This document shows, one piece after another, positions 5,437 through 12,343 of a DNA stretch of 12,659 nucleotides. Positions within the stretch are counted from its first letter, which is position 1; each line of letters starts with the position of its first letter. The position numbers and the translations under genes were made by a program. This stretch comes from Pseudomonadota bacterium (GTDB lineage: Bacteria; Pseudomonadota; Alphaproteobacteria; Caulobacterales; Caulobacteraceae). The stretch is from the NCBI GenBank assembly GCA_023412655.1, contig JAEYNH010000191.1:1-12659 (forward strand). Reading direction: 5' to 3'. The notes beneath the pieces are model-generated. The model was not told where the DNA came from. It was given only the letters and a program-made list of their open reading frames with translations, and did not search any database.

Positions 5437-6261
5437 CTAGTTCTGCGGCCGGATCGAGAAGGTGAAGGCCGCCACCGTGTCGTCGCGGGTCTTCTGGCCG
5501 AAGATCATGTGATTGCCCTTCACCTCGCGGTGGATCACCCCGAACGAGCTCTGCATGTCGCCCTTGCGCCAGCCGACGCCCACCTGGGCGTCGCCCACCA
5601 GTTCGCCGGTGTCGTCCGTCGTCCAGTTGCCGCGGCTCCAGTCGCCGTCGCGGCGCAGCACGTTCAGGCCCACGGCCCGGCCGCTGGCGGCGGCGAACAG
5701 GTACCAGCGGCCCTGGTCGCCGTACTCCGAGCCCTCGCGCACCCCCAGGTCCTTCAGCGCCTCGACCGCCCGCTGTTCGCGCTTCTGGCCGATGGTGAGC
5801 ATGGCGCCGGCCTCCGCCGAGCCGCCGCGCGACCCCACGCCCACGCCCGCATGGGGCGAGACGTCCAGCTCGTACTTGCCGTCCGAAACGTTGATCGCCC
5901 GGGGCCAGGACCGGATCAGGGTGACGTCATAGTCGCGGTTGTCGAACTCGCCGCGGTCGAGGTTGAGCGGCAGGCCCCCTTGGGTGCGCAACGGCCCGGC
6001 CGCGCTCACCCGCAGGGAATCGACCGCGGAGCCGCTGTGGCCCAGCGGCGCCTGGGCCGAGGTCCAGCGGGTCAGGCCCTGCCGGGTGGCGTAGGTCTCG
6101 CGATCCAGGAAGGCGGCGCCGGCCAGGTGATCGGCCGCGGAGGGCGTCAGCGGTCCGGCGATGGGACCCGGCGATGTGGGGAAACCAAGGGGCGTCTGCG
6201 CGGCGGCGGCTCCCGCCGCTCCGCACCCCAGGACGATGGTCGTCAGGACCAACCGCCGCAT
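5437..6261 (-). CDS. Exported protein, putative LpxR-like (DUF2219) outer-membrane protein
   Basis: The 274-residue precursor has a clear Sec signal peptide (MRRLVLTTIVLGCGAAGAAAA, cleavage about Ala21/Gln22). The mature part has alternating short strands (YDVTLIRSWPRAI, KYELDVSPHAGVGVG, GRWYLFAAASGRAVGLNVLRR, DAQVGVGWRKG, SSFGVIHREVKG, AAFTFSI) typical of a small beta-barrel ending in a C-terminal strand. The pattern GRAVGLNV...ELVGDAQVGVGW recalls the C-terminal half of the LpxR/DUF2219 family (lipid A 3'-O-deacylases), with a shorter N-terminal part. I cannot confirm the catalytic residues, so enzyme function is not claimed. ATG 6261 has GGGAG eight bases upstream. Downstream lies the lipoprotein gene. 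Confidence 0.75.
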   Translation of the reverse strand: MRRLVLTTIVLGCGAAGAAAAQTPLGFPTSPGPIAGPLTPSAADHLAGAAFLDRETYATRQGLTRWTSAQAPLGHSGSAVDSLRVSAAGPLRTQGGLPLNLDRGEFDNRDYDVTLIRSWPRAINVSDGKYELDVSPHAGVGVGSRGGSAEAGAMLTIGQKREQRAVEALKDLGVREGSEYGDQGRWYLFAAASGRAVGLNVLRRDGDWSRGNWTTDDTGELVGDAQVGVGWRKGDMQSSFGVIHREVKGNHMIFGQKTRDDTVAAFTFSIRPQN

Positions 6262-6403
6262 CTGCGTTTCTCCCAGTCCCGCCTTATCAAGCGGATCCTG
6301 GTGGCCATAGTTCCACGATGGCGGCGGACGGCAAGCTCAAAAGATTGCTCGACTTTCCGCGCCTCAGGCCTGGCGCGGCGGCGCTTCTCATACCGCCCAA
6401 AGG

Positions 6404-6428
6404 AAAAGGCTGGCGTTTCCGCCAGCCT
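6404..6428 (-). terminator. Rho-independent terminator of nrdA
   Basis: On the minus strand AGGCTGGCG (6428-6420) pairs with CGCCAGCCT (6415-6407) around a GAAA tetraloop, giving nine perfect base pairs. It is followed by TTTTCCTTT. It lies 44 bases after the nrdA stop. The rest of the 6262-6471 gap shows nothing beyond the leader of the exported protein gene. Confidence 0.85.
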
Positions 6429-6471
6429 CCTTTGCCGCCCACGGCGGATCGTATTCGGAACCTTGGCCCGC

Positions 6472-8334
6472 CTACTGGCAGGCCAGGCATTCCTCGTAGT
6501 CGGTCTTGCCTTCCGGCTGGGCGTCCATGACCACCGCCGCGCCTTCGCCGCCGGCGTGGGCCGCCCGCTGCACCGACTTGGAGCGCAGGTAGTAGAGCGA
6601 CTTGCAGCCCCGCTCCCACGCCGTCCAGTGCAGCATGTGCAGGTCCCACTTGTCGACGTCGCCCGGCAGGAAGACGTTCACCGACTGCGACTGGCACACG
6701 TCCGGGGTCCGGTCGGCGGCCAGTTCGATCACCCAGCGCTGGTCGATCTCGAAGGCGGTCTTGAAGACGTCCTTCTCGTCCTGGGTCAGGAAGTCGAGGT
6801 GCTGCACCGAGCCCTCGTTCTCGAGGATCGAGTCCCACACCTGGGCGGTGTTCTGGCCCTTCTCCTCGAGCACGCCCTCCAGGTAGGGGTTCTTCACCGC
6901 GAAGGTGCCCGACAGGGTCTTGTGGCTGTAGATATTGGCCGGGATCGGCTCGATGCCGGCGCTGGTGCCGCCGCAGATGATCGAGATCGAGGCGGTCGGC
7001 GCGATGGCGATCTTGTGGCTGAACCGCTCCATGACCCCGCGCTCGGCCGCGTCCGGGCAGGCGCCGCGTTCGGCCGCCAGGGTCCGGGAGGCGGCGTCGC
7101 ACTGGCGGCGCAGGGTCTTGAACAGGCGCATGTTCCAGCTCTTGGCCAGGGCGCTCTCGAACGGCACGTTCTGGGCCTGCAGGAACGAGTGGAAGCCCAT
7201 CAGGCCCAGGCCCACCGAGCGCTCGCGCTTGGCCGCATAGACCGCGTTGGCCATCTCGGGCGGGGCCCGCTGGATGAAGTCCTCGAGCACATTGTCGAGG
7301 AAGCGCATGACGTCCTCGATGAACGTCGGATGGTCGCGCCATTCCAGGAACTTCTCGGCGTTGACCGACGACAGGCAGCAGACCGCGGTCCGCTCCTTGC
7401 CCAGGTGGTCCTTGCCGGTGTGCAGCATGATCTCCGAGCACAGGTTCGACTGGCGCACCTGCAGGCCCAGGTCGCGCTGGTGCTGCGGCATGGCCCGGTT
7501 CACGGTGTCCGAGAAGATCAGGTAGGGCTCGCCGGTCTGCAGGCGGATCTCGAGGATCTTCTGCCACAGCGAGCGGGCGTCCACCTCGCGCAGCACTTCG
7601 CCGGTCTTGGGCGAGCGCAGGCCGAACATGGCGCCGTCGCGCACGGCTTCCATGAACTCGTCCGAGATCGAGATGCCGTGGTGCAGGTTCAGGCTCTTGC
7701 GGTTGAAGTCGCCCGACGGCTTACGGATCTCGAGGAACTCCTCGATCTCCGGATGATGGATGTCGAGATAGACCGCCGCCGAGCCCCGGCGCAGCGAACC
7801 CTGGCTGATGGCCAGCGTCAGGCTGTCCATCACCCGGATGAAGGGGATGATGCCGCTGGTCTGGCCCGCGCCCTTCACCTTCTCGCCGATCGAGCGCACG
7901 CCGCCCCAGTAGGTGCCGATGCCCCCGCCGTTGGAGGCCAGGGCCACGTTCTCGTTCCAGACGCTCTGGATGCCGTCCAGGCTGTCCGACACGGCGTTGA
8001 GGAAGCACGAGATCGGCAGGCCGCGGTTGGCGCCGCCGTTGGACAGCACCGGCGTCGCCGGCATGAACCACAGCTGGGAAATGTAGTCGTAGATCCGCTG
8101 GGCGTGATCGGCGTCGTCGGCGAAGGCCGTCGCCACCCGGGCGAACATGTCCTGGTAGCTCTCGCCCGGCAGCAGGTAGCGGTCTTCCAGCGTCGTCTTG
8201 CCGAAATCCGTCAGCAGCGCGTCCCGGCTGCGGTCCACCTGGACCTTGCGCACCAGTTGCAGCTGCGGCTTGGCCTGAGACGGCGCAACCCGTTCAGAAG
8301 CTTCGGCAATCCCAACCTGCGCCGCTTCGCTCAT
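6472..8334 (-). CDS. nrdA: Ribonucleotide reductase class Ia, alpha subunit (NrdA), no ATP-cone
   Basis: NrdA reduces ribonucleoside diphosphates to deoxy forms using the radical from NrdB. The product is 620 residues, about 140 shorter than E. coli NrdA. The missing part is the N-terminal ATP-cone: the catalytic domain starts by about residue 35. Active-site elements are all present: Cys110 (ISCFLN) and Cys319/320 as the redox pair, the Asn297-Leu-Cys299-Ser-Glu301 motif for the thiyl radical, the Tyr581-Tyr582 radical relay, and the C-terminal CLACQ thioredoxin-accepting pair (Cys616, Cys619). GGGGIGTYWGG-type and GTSAGIEPIPANIYSHKTLSG motifs are intact. ATG 8334 is preceded by a short AGGG. 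It is monocistronic with its own terminator and NrdR boxes, and lies apart from nrdB. Confidence 0.95.
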   Translation of the reverse strand: MSEAAQVGIAEASERVAPSQAKPQLQLVRKVQVDRSRDALLTDFGKTTLEDRYLLPGESYQDMFARVATAFADDADHAQRIYDYISQLWFMPATPVLSNGGANRGLPISCFLNAVSDSLDGIQSVWNENVALASNGGGIGTYWGGVRSIGEKVKGAGQTSGIIPFIRVMDSLTLAISQGSLRRGSAAVYLDIHHPEIEEFLEIRKPSGDFNRKSLNLHHGISISDEFMEAVRDGAMFGLRSPKTGEVLREVDARSLWQKILEIRLQTGEPYLIFSDTVNRAMPQHQRDLGLQVRQSNLCSEIMLHTGKDHLGKERTAVCCLSSVNAEKFLEWRDHPTFIEDVMRFLDNVLEDFIQRAPPEMANAVYAAKRERSVGLGLMGFHSFLQAQNVPFESALAKSWNMRLFKTLRRQCDAASRTLAAERGACPDAAERGVMERFSHKIAIAPTASISIICGGTSAGIEPIPANIYSHKTLSGTFAVKNPYLEGVLEEKGQNTAQVWDSILENEGSVQHLDFLTQDEKDVFKTAFEIDQRWVIELAADRTPDVCQSQSVNVFLPGDVDKWDLHMLHWTAWERGCKSLYYLRSKSVQRAAHAGGEGAAVVMDAQPEGKTDYEECLACQ

Positions 8335-8376
8335 GTCCCTACCCTAGCCCTCGATGGAAGGCCCACCGGCCTCCGC

Positions 8377-8392
8377 GCCCTACATCTTGTGG
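8377..8392. promoter_or_regulatory. NrdR box 1 of nrdA
   Basis: GCCCTACATCTTGTGG matches the recalled NrdR consensus at 11 of 16 positions, 42 bases upstream of the nrdA ATG. Together with the second box 32 bp away it forms the standard paired operator. Confidence 0.68.
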
Positions 8393-8408
8393 CTCGCCCC
8401 CACGAACC

Positions 8409-8424
8409 AGCCCACATATGGGGC
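8409..8424. promoter_or_regulatory. NrdR box 2 of nrdA
   Basis: AGCCCACATATGGGGC matches the recalled consensus at 9 of 16 positions, 32 bp centre-to-centre from box 1. A CcrM-type GANTC site (GACTC, 8437-8441) lies just upstream. Confidence 0.6.
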
Positions 8425-8477
8425 CACTTGGCTAATGACTCGTCAATGAGGCCGACCCTCCGCCCACAGCCTTTTTC

Positions 8478-8494
8478 GTAAACCAGTGGTTAAC
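8478..8494. promoter_or_regulatory. Palindrome, CtrA-like
   Basis: GTAAACCA-g-TGGTTAAC has arms matching at seven of eight positions. Read on the minus strand it is TTAA-N7-TTTA, one base from the CtrA consensus TTAA-N7-TTAA. It lies about 145 bases upstream of nrdA and 75 bases after putA. An operator role for nrdA is possible but far from the promoter. Confidence 0.35.
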
Positions 8495-8523
8495 GTGGGA
8501 TCGCGCCCCTCGGCAGATCAACC

Positions 8524-8540
8524 GATGGCGGGCCGCCATC
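8524..8540 (-). terminator. Possible putA terminator hairpin
   Basis: GATGGCG and CGCCATC form a seven-pair stem with a three-base loop 30 bases past the putA stop. There is no T-tract, so intrinsic termination is uncertain. Confidence 0.35.
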
Positions 8541-8569
8541 CACAGGCCGCTCACGAGACTGTGAACAGT

Positions 8570-11500
8570 TTAAGCGTCGAGGTTGAGCAGCGCCGGATCG
8601 CCCCCCTGAGCGGTGATGTTGACGCTCACCGCGCGCTCTACCGCATAGCGCACCAGGGCGTGCGGCCCGCCCGCCTTGGGACCGGTGCCCGAGAGCCCCT
8701 CGCCGCCGAACGGCTGGACGCCCACCACGGCCCCGATCATCGAGCGGTTCACATAGGCGTTCCCCGCCGGGACCGCGGCCTGGACCTCCTCGGCGAAGGC
8801 CTCGATCCGGGAATGCACCCCCAGGGTCAGGCCGTAACGGGCCTGCACCAGCGGCGCGGCCGCCGCCTCCAGATGCGCCGGGTCGTAGCGGACCACGTGC
8901 AGGATCGGTCCGAAGACCTCCTTCTGCAGCGCCGAGGCGTCCGGGATCTCGGCCAGGGTCGGGGCGAAGAAGCAGCCCCCCGCCGGAGGCTGCAGCCGGG
9001 CCAGCACGCGCCCCTCGGCCTCAAGCCGGGCCACATGCGCTTCCAGCCCCGCCAGCGCCTCGGCGTCGATCACCGGCCCGATGTCGGTACGTGGATCGGC
9101 GGGATCGCCCACCACCAGGGTCTCCATGGCGCCCTTCAGCCCCTCGATCAGCAGGTCGGCGGTCTCGTGCGGCACGAACAGCATGCGCAGGGCCGAACAC
9201 CGCTGGCCGGCCGAGCCGAAGCCCGAGGTGAGGACGTCGTCGATCACCTGCTCCCGCAGGGCCGTGGTGTCCACGAACATGGCGTTCAGGCCGCCGGTCT
9301 CGGCGATGAACGGCACGATCGGCCCCTGCCGCGCCGCCAGGGTCCGGTTGATGGCCCAGGCGGTGTCCGTGCCGCCGGTGAACGCCACGCCGTCACAGCC
9401 CGGATGGGCGGTGAGCGCCGCTCCCACCGTGGCGCCGTCTCCCGGGACCAGGTGCAGCAGGGCGCTGGGCACGCCCGCCTGATGGAACAGCTTCACGGCC
9501 TCGGCGGCGATGATCGGCGTCTGTTCGGCCGGCTTGGCCAGCACGCCGTTGCCAGCGGCCAGGGCCGCGGCCACCTGACCGGTGAAGATCGCCAGCGGGA
9601 AGTTCCAGGGGCTGATGCAGACGAACACGCCCCGGCCATGCAGGCTGAGCTGGTTGGTCTCGCCCACGGGCCCGCGCAGGGTCTCGGCCGAGGCGAACTG
9701 CCGCTCGGCCAGATAGGCATAGTAGCGGCAGAAGTCCGCCGCCTCGCGCACCTCGGCGATGGCGTCGGCCAGCGTCTTGCCCGCCTCGCGCACGCAGATG
9801 GCGATCAGCCGCTCCCGGTGCGCCTCCAGGGCCTCGCCCATGGCCCGCAGCACCTTGGCCCGGCCTTCGCCGCCAAGGGCGTCCCAGGGCTTCTGCGCCG
9901 CCCGGGCGGCGGCGAAGGCTTCCGAGATCAGCTCCGGCGAGGTCTGGAAGGCGCGGCCGATCCGCTGGGCGGTGCGGGCCGGCGCCACCCGGTCCTCCGG
10001 CTCACCCTCGGTGCGCAGCCGGCCCCCGACGATCGGTCCGCCCACCAGCTCCTCGCCATCGAGGGCGACGATCGCCGCCGTCAGCTGGTCGCGGACCTGG
10101 GCGATGGAGAGGTCGAGGCCTTCCGAGTTCTTCCGCGACGGGCCGTAGAGGTCGCGCGGCAAGGGGATCTTCGGGTGCGGAGCCCCGCCGCTCGCCTCCA
10201 CCGCCGCGATCGGGTCGCCCACGACCTTCGACACCGGCGTCTTCTCGTCCAGCAGGGCATGGACGAAGGAGGTGTTGGCGCCGTTCTCCAGCAGTCGGCG
10301 AACGAGATAGGGCAGCAGATCCTCATGGCTGCCCACCGGCGCATAGACCCGCAGCGGGAAGCGGCCGTAGCGATCCTGCGCCGCCCCGTAGAGCGCCTCG
10401 CCCATGCCATGCAGGCGCTGGCATTCGAACGGAGCCTGGGCCTGGCGGGCCATCTGGCGCACCGCCGCAAGGGTGTGGGCGTTGTGGGTGGCGAACTGGG
10501 GATAGAGCGCCGGCGCGGCGGCGATCAGGGCCTTGGCGCAGACCAGGTACGACAGGTCGGTGGCCGCCTTGGTGGTGAAGACGGGATAGCCGGGCAGCCC
10601 ACCCACCTGGGCGCGCTTGATCTCCGAATCCCAGTAGGCGCCCTTCACCAGGCGCACCATCAGCCGTCGGCCGGACGTGCGGGCGATGCCGGCGACGGCC
10701 TCGATCACCTGGGGCCCCCGCTTCTGATAGGCCTGGACCGCAAGTCCCAGCCCCATCCACGCACCCAGCGACGGCTCCCGCGCCAGCCGGTCCAGCAGCT
10801 TCAGCGAGATGACAAGCCGGTCGGCTTCCTCGGCGTCGAGGGTGAAGTTGATGTCCGCCTTCGCCGCCGCCTCCGCCAGCCGCAGGACGCGGGGGTACAG
10901 ATCCTCGAACACGCGGGCTTCCTGGCGCGCCTCGTAGCGGGGCGACAGGGCCGACAGCTTCACCGAGATGCCATGTCCGGCCTCCGGACCCTGGCCCTTC
11001 GCCGACTTGCCAACTGTCTCGATCGCCCGGGCATAGGCCGCCTCGTAGCGGTCGGCGTCGGCGTCGGTGCGCGCACCCTCGCCGAGCATGTCGAACGAAC
11101 AGACGAAGCCGTCCGCGGCCGCCCGCTTGATGGCCTTCTCGATGGTCGCTCCCAGGACGAACTGCTCGCCCATGATCTTGACCGCCGCGCCCACCGCCCG
11201 GCGGATCACGGGCTCTCCCAGCCGCCCCGCCAGCCGGCGGACAAAGCCGGGGAGATCGTTCTTCGCGTCCTCGTCGGGATCGATGAGCTTGCCGGTGAGC
11301 ATCAGGCTCCAGGTGGAGGCGTTCACCAGCACCGAGTCGGACTTGCCGGCGTGGCTCGCCCAATCGGCGGACGCGATCTTCTCGGCGATCAGCCGATCCC
11401 GGGTCTCCTCGTCAGGGGTGCGCAGGAGGGCCTCTGCGAGGCACATCAGCGCGAGACCCTCGCGGGTGGAGAGGCTGAACTCCTGCAGGAAGCTCTCCAC

Positions 11501-11665
11501 CACCCCTTGCCGGCGGGCCGACTTGCGGGCGGCTCTTACCAGCGCTTCGGCTTCCTGGCGGACCGCCTCCCGGTCCTCGGGAGACAGCGGCCGAGCCGCG
11601 AGATGGGCGGCCAGAACCGAACGTTCGTCGGCGAACTTGAGGGCGTCCAGATGATCGAACGTCAT
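8570..11665 (-). CDS. putA: Bifunctional proline dehydrogenase / pyrroline-5-carboxylate dehydrogenase PutA
   Basis: PutA oxidises proline to glutamate in two steps, passing electrons to the quinone pool through FAD and to NAD. At 1031 residues this is the short (type A) form without the N-terminal ribbon-helix-helix DNA-binding domain of E. coli PutA. The PRODH barrel spans about 170-490, with FDMLGEGAR (191-199), LVKGAYWD (339-346) and the region through LRVYAPVGSHEDLLPYLVRRLLENGA. The aldehyde dehydrogenase domain spans about 560-1020, with SPWNFPLAIFTGQ (685-697), general base Glu789 in FIAETGGLNAM and catalytic Cys823 in SAGQRCSALR. ATG 11665 follows GCGGAAG, separated from it by a run of eight C. 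Because this PutA cannot bind DNA, the divergent Lrp-type gene is the likely regulator. Confidence 0.96.
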   Translation of the reverse strand: MTFDHLDALKFADERSVLAAHLAARPLSPEDREAVRQEAEALVRAARKSARRQGVVESFLQEFSLSTREGLALMCLAEALLRTPDEETRDRLIAEKIASADWASHAGKSDSVLVNASTWSLMLTGKLIDPDEDAKNDLPGFVRRLAGRLGEPVIRRAVGAAVKIMGEQFVLGATIEKAIKRAAADGFVCSFDMLGEGARTDADADRYEAAYARAIETVGKSAKGQGPEAGHGISVKLSALSPRYEARQEARVFEDLYPRVLRLAEAAAKADINFTLDAEEADRLVISLKLLDRLAREPSLGAWMGLGLAVQAYQKRGPQVIEAVAGIARTSGRRLMVRLVKGAYWDSEIKRAQVGGLPGYPVFTTKAATDLSYLVCAKALIAAAPALYPQFATHNAHTLAAVRQMARQAQAPFECQRLHGMGEALYGAAQDRYGRFPLRVYAPVGSHEDLLPYLVRRLLENGANTSFVHALLDEKTPVSKVVGDPIAAVEASGGAPHPKIPLPRDLYGPSRKNSEGLDLSIAQVRDQLTAAIVALDGEELVGGPIVGGRLRTEGEPEDRVAPARTAQRIGRAFQTSPELISEAFAAARAAQKPWDALGGEGRAKVLRAMGEALEAHRERLIAICVREAGKTLADAIAEVREAADFCRYYAYLAERQFASAETLRGPVGETNQLSLHGRGVFVCISPWNFPLAIFTGQVAAALAAGNGVLAKPAEQTPIIAAEAVKLFHQAGVPSALLHLVPGDGATVGAALTAHPGCDGVAFTGGTDTAWAINRTLAARQGPIVPFIAETGGLNAMFVDTTALREQVIDDVLTSGFGSAGQRCSALRMLFVPHETADLLIEGLKGAMETLVVGDPADPRTDIGPVIDAEALAGLEAHVARLEAEGRVLARLQPPAGGCFFAPTLAEIPDASALQKEVFGPILHVVRYDPAHLEAAAAPLVQARYGLTLGVHSRIEAFAEEVQAAVPAGNAYVNRSMIGAVVGVQPFGGEGLSGTGPKAGGPHALVRYAVERAVSVNITAQGGDPALLNLDA

Positions 11666-11690
11666 TGGGGGGGGCTTCCGCTGAAATGAT

Positions 11691-11698
11691 CTCCGGAG
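11691..11698. promoter_or_regulatory. CTCCGGAG palindrome upstream of putA
   Basis: This is a perfect eight-base palindrome 25 bases upstream of the putA start, in the putA-putR control region. It may be part of a regulator site. A palindrome this short could be chance in GC-rich DNA. Confidence 0.25.
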
Positions 11699-11721
11699 TA
11701 ACGCAGCCTTCGCCAGATGTG

Positions 11722-11749
11722 CTGCGGATCAAGTGGCGGCATGCCGCAG
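11722..11749. promoter_or_regulatory. Probable PutR operator palindromes
   Basis: GCGGCA-TGCCGC (11736-11747) is a perfect 12-base palindrome. In addition CTGCGG (11722-11727) is inverted as CCGCAG (11744-11749). They lie between the divergent putA and regulator genes, 21-48 bases before the regulator start, where an Lrp-type autoregulator usually binds. The exact site is inferred. Confidence 0.45.
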
Positions 11750-11770
11750 ATCGTACGCCAGGGATGGAAG

Positions 11771-12241
11771 ATGTCGAATAACGTACGGCTGGACGAGACG
11801 GACCGACGCCTCCTTCGAGCGTTGCAGGCGGACGGCCGGATCAGCAACGCCGATCTCGCCGAGCGCTGCAACCTGTCGCCATCGGCCTGTTCCGAGCGGG
11901 TACGGCGGCTGCGGGAAGGCGGCTTCATCACCGGCTTCACCGCCCTCGTCGATCCCGAGAAGGTCGATCGCGGCGTCCTGATTTTCGTTGAGGTGGGGCT
12001 GGATCGCACGACCCCCGAGGTATTCGAAACCTTCGCCGCGGCGGCGCGCCGGTCGCCCGACGTGCTGGAGTGCCACATGGTGGCCGGCGGCTTCGACTAT
12101 CTCATCAAGGCCCGGGTGAAGGACCTTGTCGCCTGGCGCCTGTTCCTCGAGGAGGTCCTGGTGCGGATCCCCGGCGTTCGGGAAACCCGGACCTATGCGG
12201 TTCTGGAGGAGGTCAAATCGACGACTCAGCTGCCTGTCTGA
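11771..12241 (+). CDS. putR: Lrp/AsnC-family transcriptional regulator, probable proline-responsive PutR
   Basis: This 156-residue DNA-binding regulator has an N-terminal winged helix-turn-helix (about 6-55, with ISNADLAERCNLSPSACSERVRRL at 24-47) and a C-terminal RAM effector domain (about 66-145, with VLECHMVAGGFDYLIKARVKD and PGVRETRTYAVLEEVK). ATG 11771 is chosen because AGGGA lies six bases upstream and the family normally starts a few residues before LDETDRRLL; an upstream in-frame ATG at 11717 adds 18 residues without similarity. Divergence from putA matches the known PutR arrangement in alphaproteobacteria, where PutR activates putA in the presence of proline. Ligand identity is inferred from context. 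Confidence 0.92.
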   Translation: MSNNVRLDETDRRLLRALQADGRISNADLAERCNLSPSACSERVRRLREGGFITGFTALVDPEKVDRGVLIFVEVGLDRTTPEVFETFAAAARRSPDVLECHMVAGGFDYLIKARVKDLVAWRLFLEEVLVRIPGVRETRTYAVLEEVKSTTQLPV

Positions 12242-12282
12242 CCCCGCCCGTCTGATCCGATCGTCGAACGGCCATGAACGGC

Positions 12283-12309
12283 AAAGGGCCCGGCGTCGCC
12301 GCCGGGCCC
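12283..12309 (-). terminator. Terminator of the OmpA-family gene
   Basis: GGGCCCGGCG (12286-12295) and CGCCGGGCCC (12300-12309) form ten perfect pairs around a four-base loop. On the minus strand the loop is GCGA and a short TTT follows. It lies 35 bases after the OmpA-family stop and 44 after the putR stop, so it may serve both convergent genes. Confidence 0.8.
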
Positions 12310-12343
12310 TCGCTTAGATACCGACTGTCGTCGGCGATCGAGA

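Noticed and set aside
5290..8481. A 1063-codon plus-strand open frame antisense to the exported protein gene and nrdA
   Set aside because: It is low-complexity (Arg/Ala/His/Gly-rich), has no domain similarity, and results from GC-rich codon use on the opposite strand where nrdA is unambiguous.
8486..11689. A 1067-codon plus-strand open frame antisense to putA
   Set aside because: It is a shadow of putA codon bias; putA has both catalytic domains with intact active sites.
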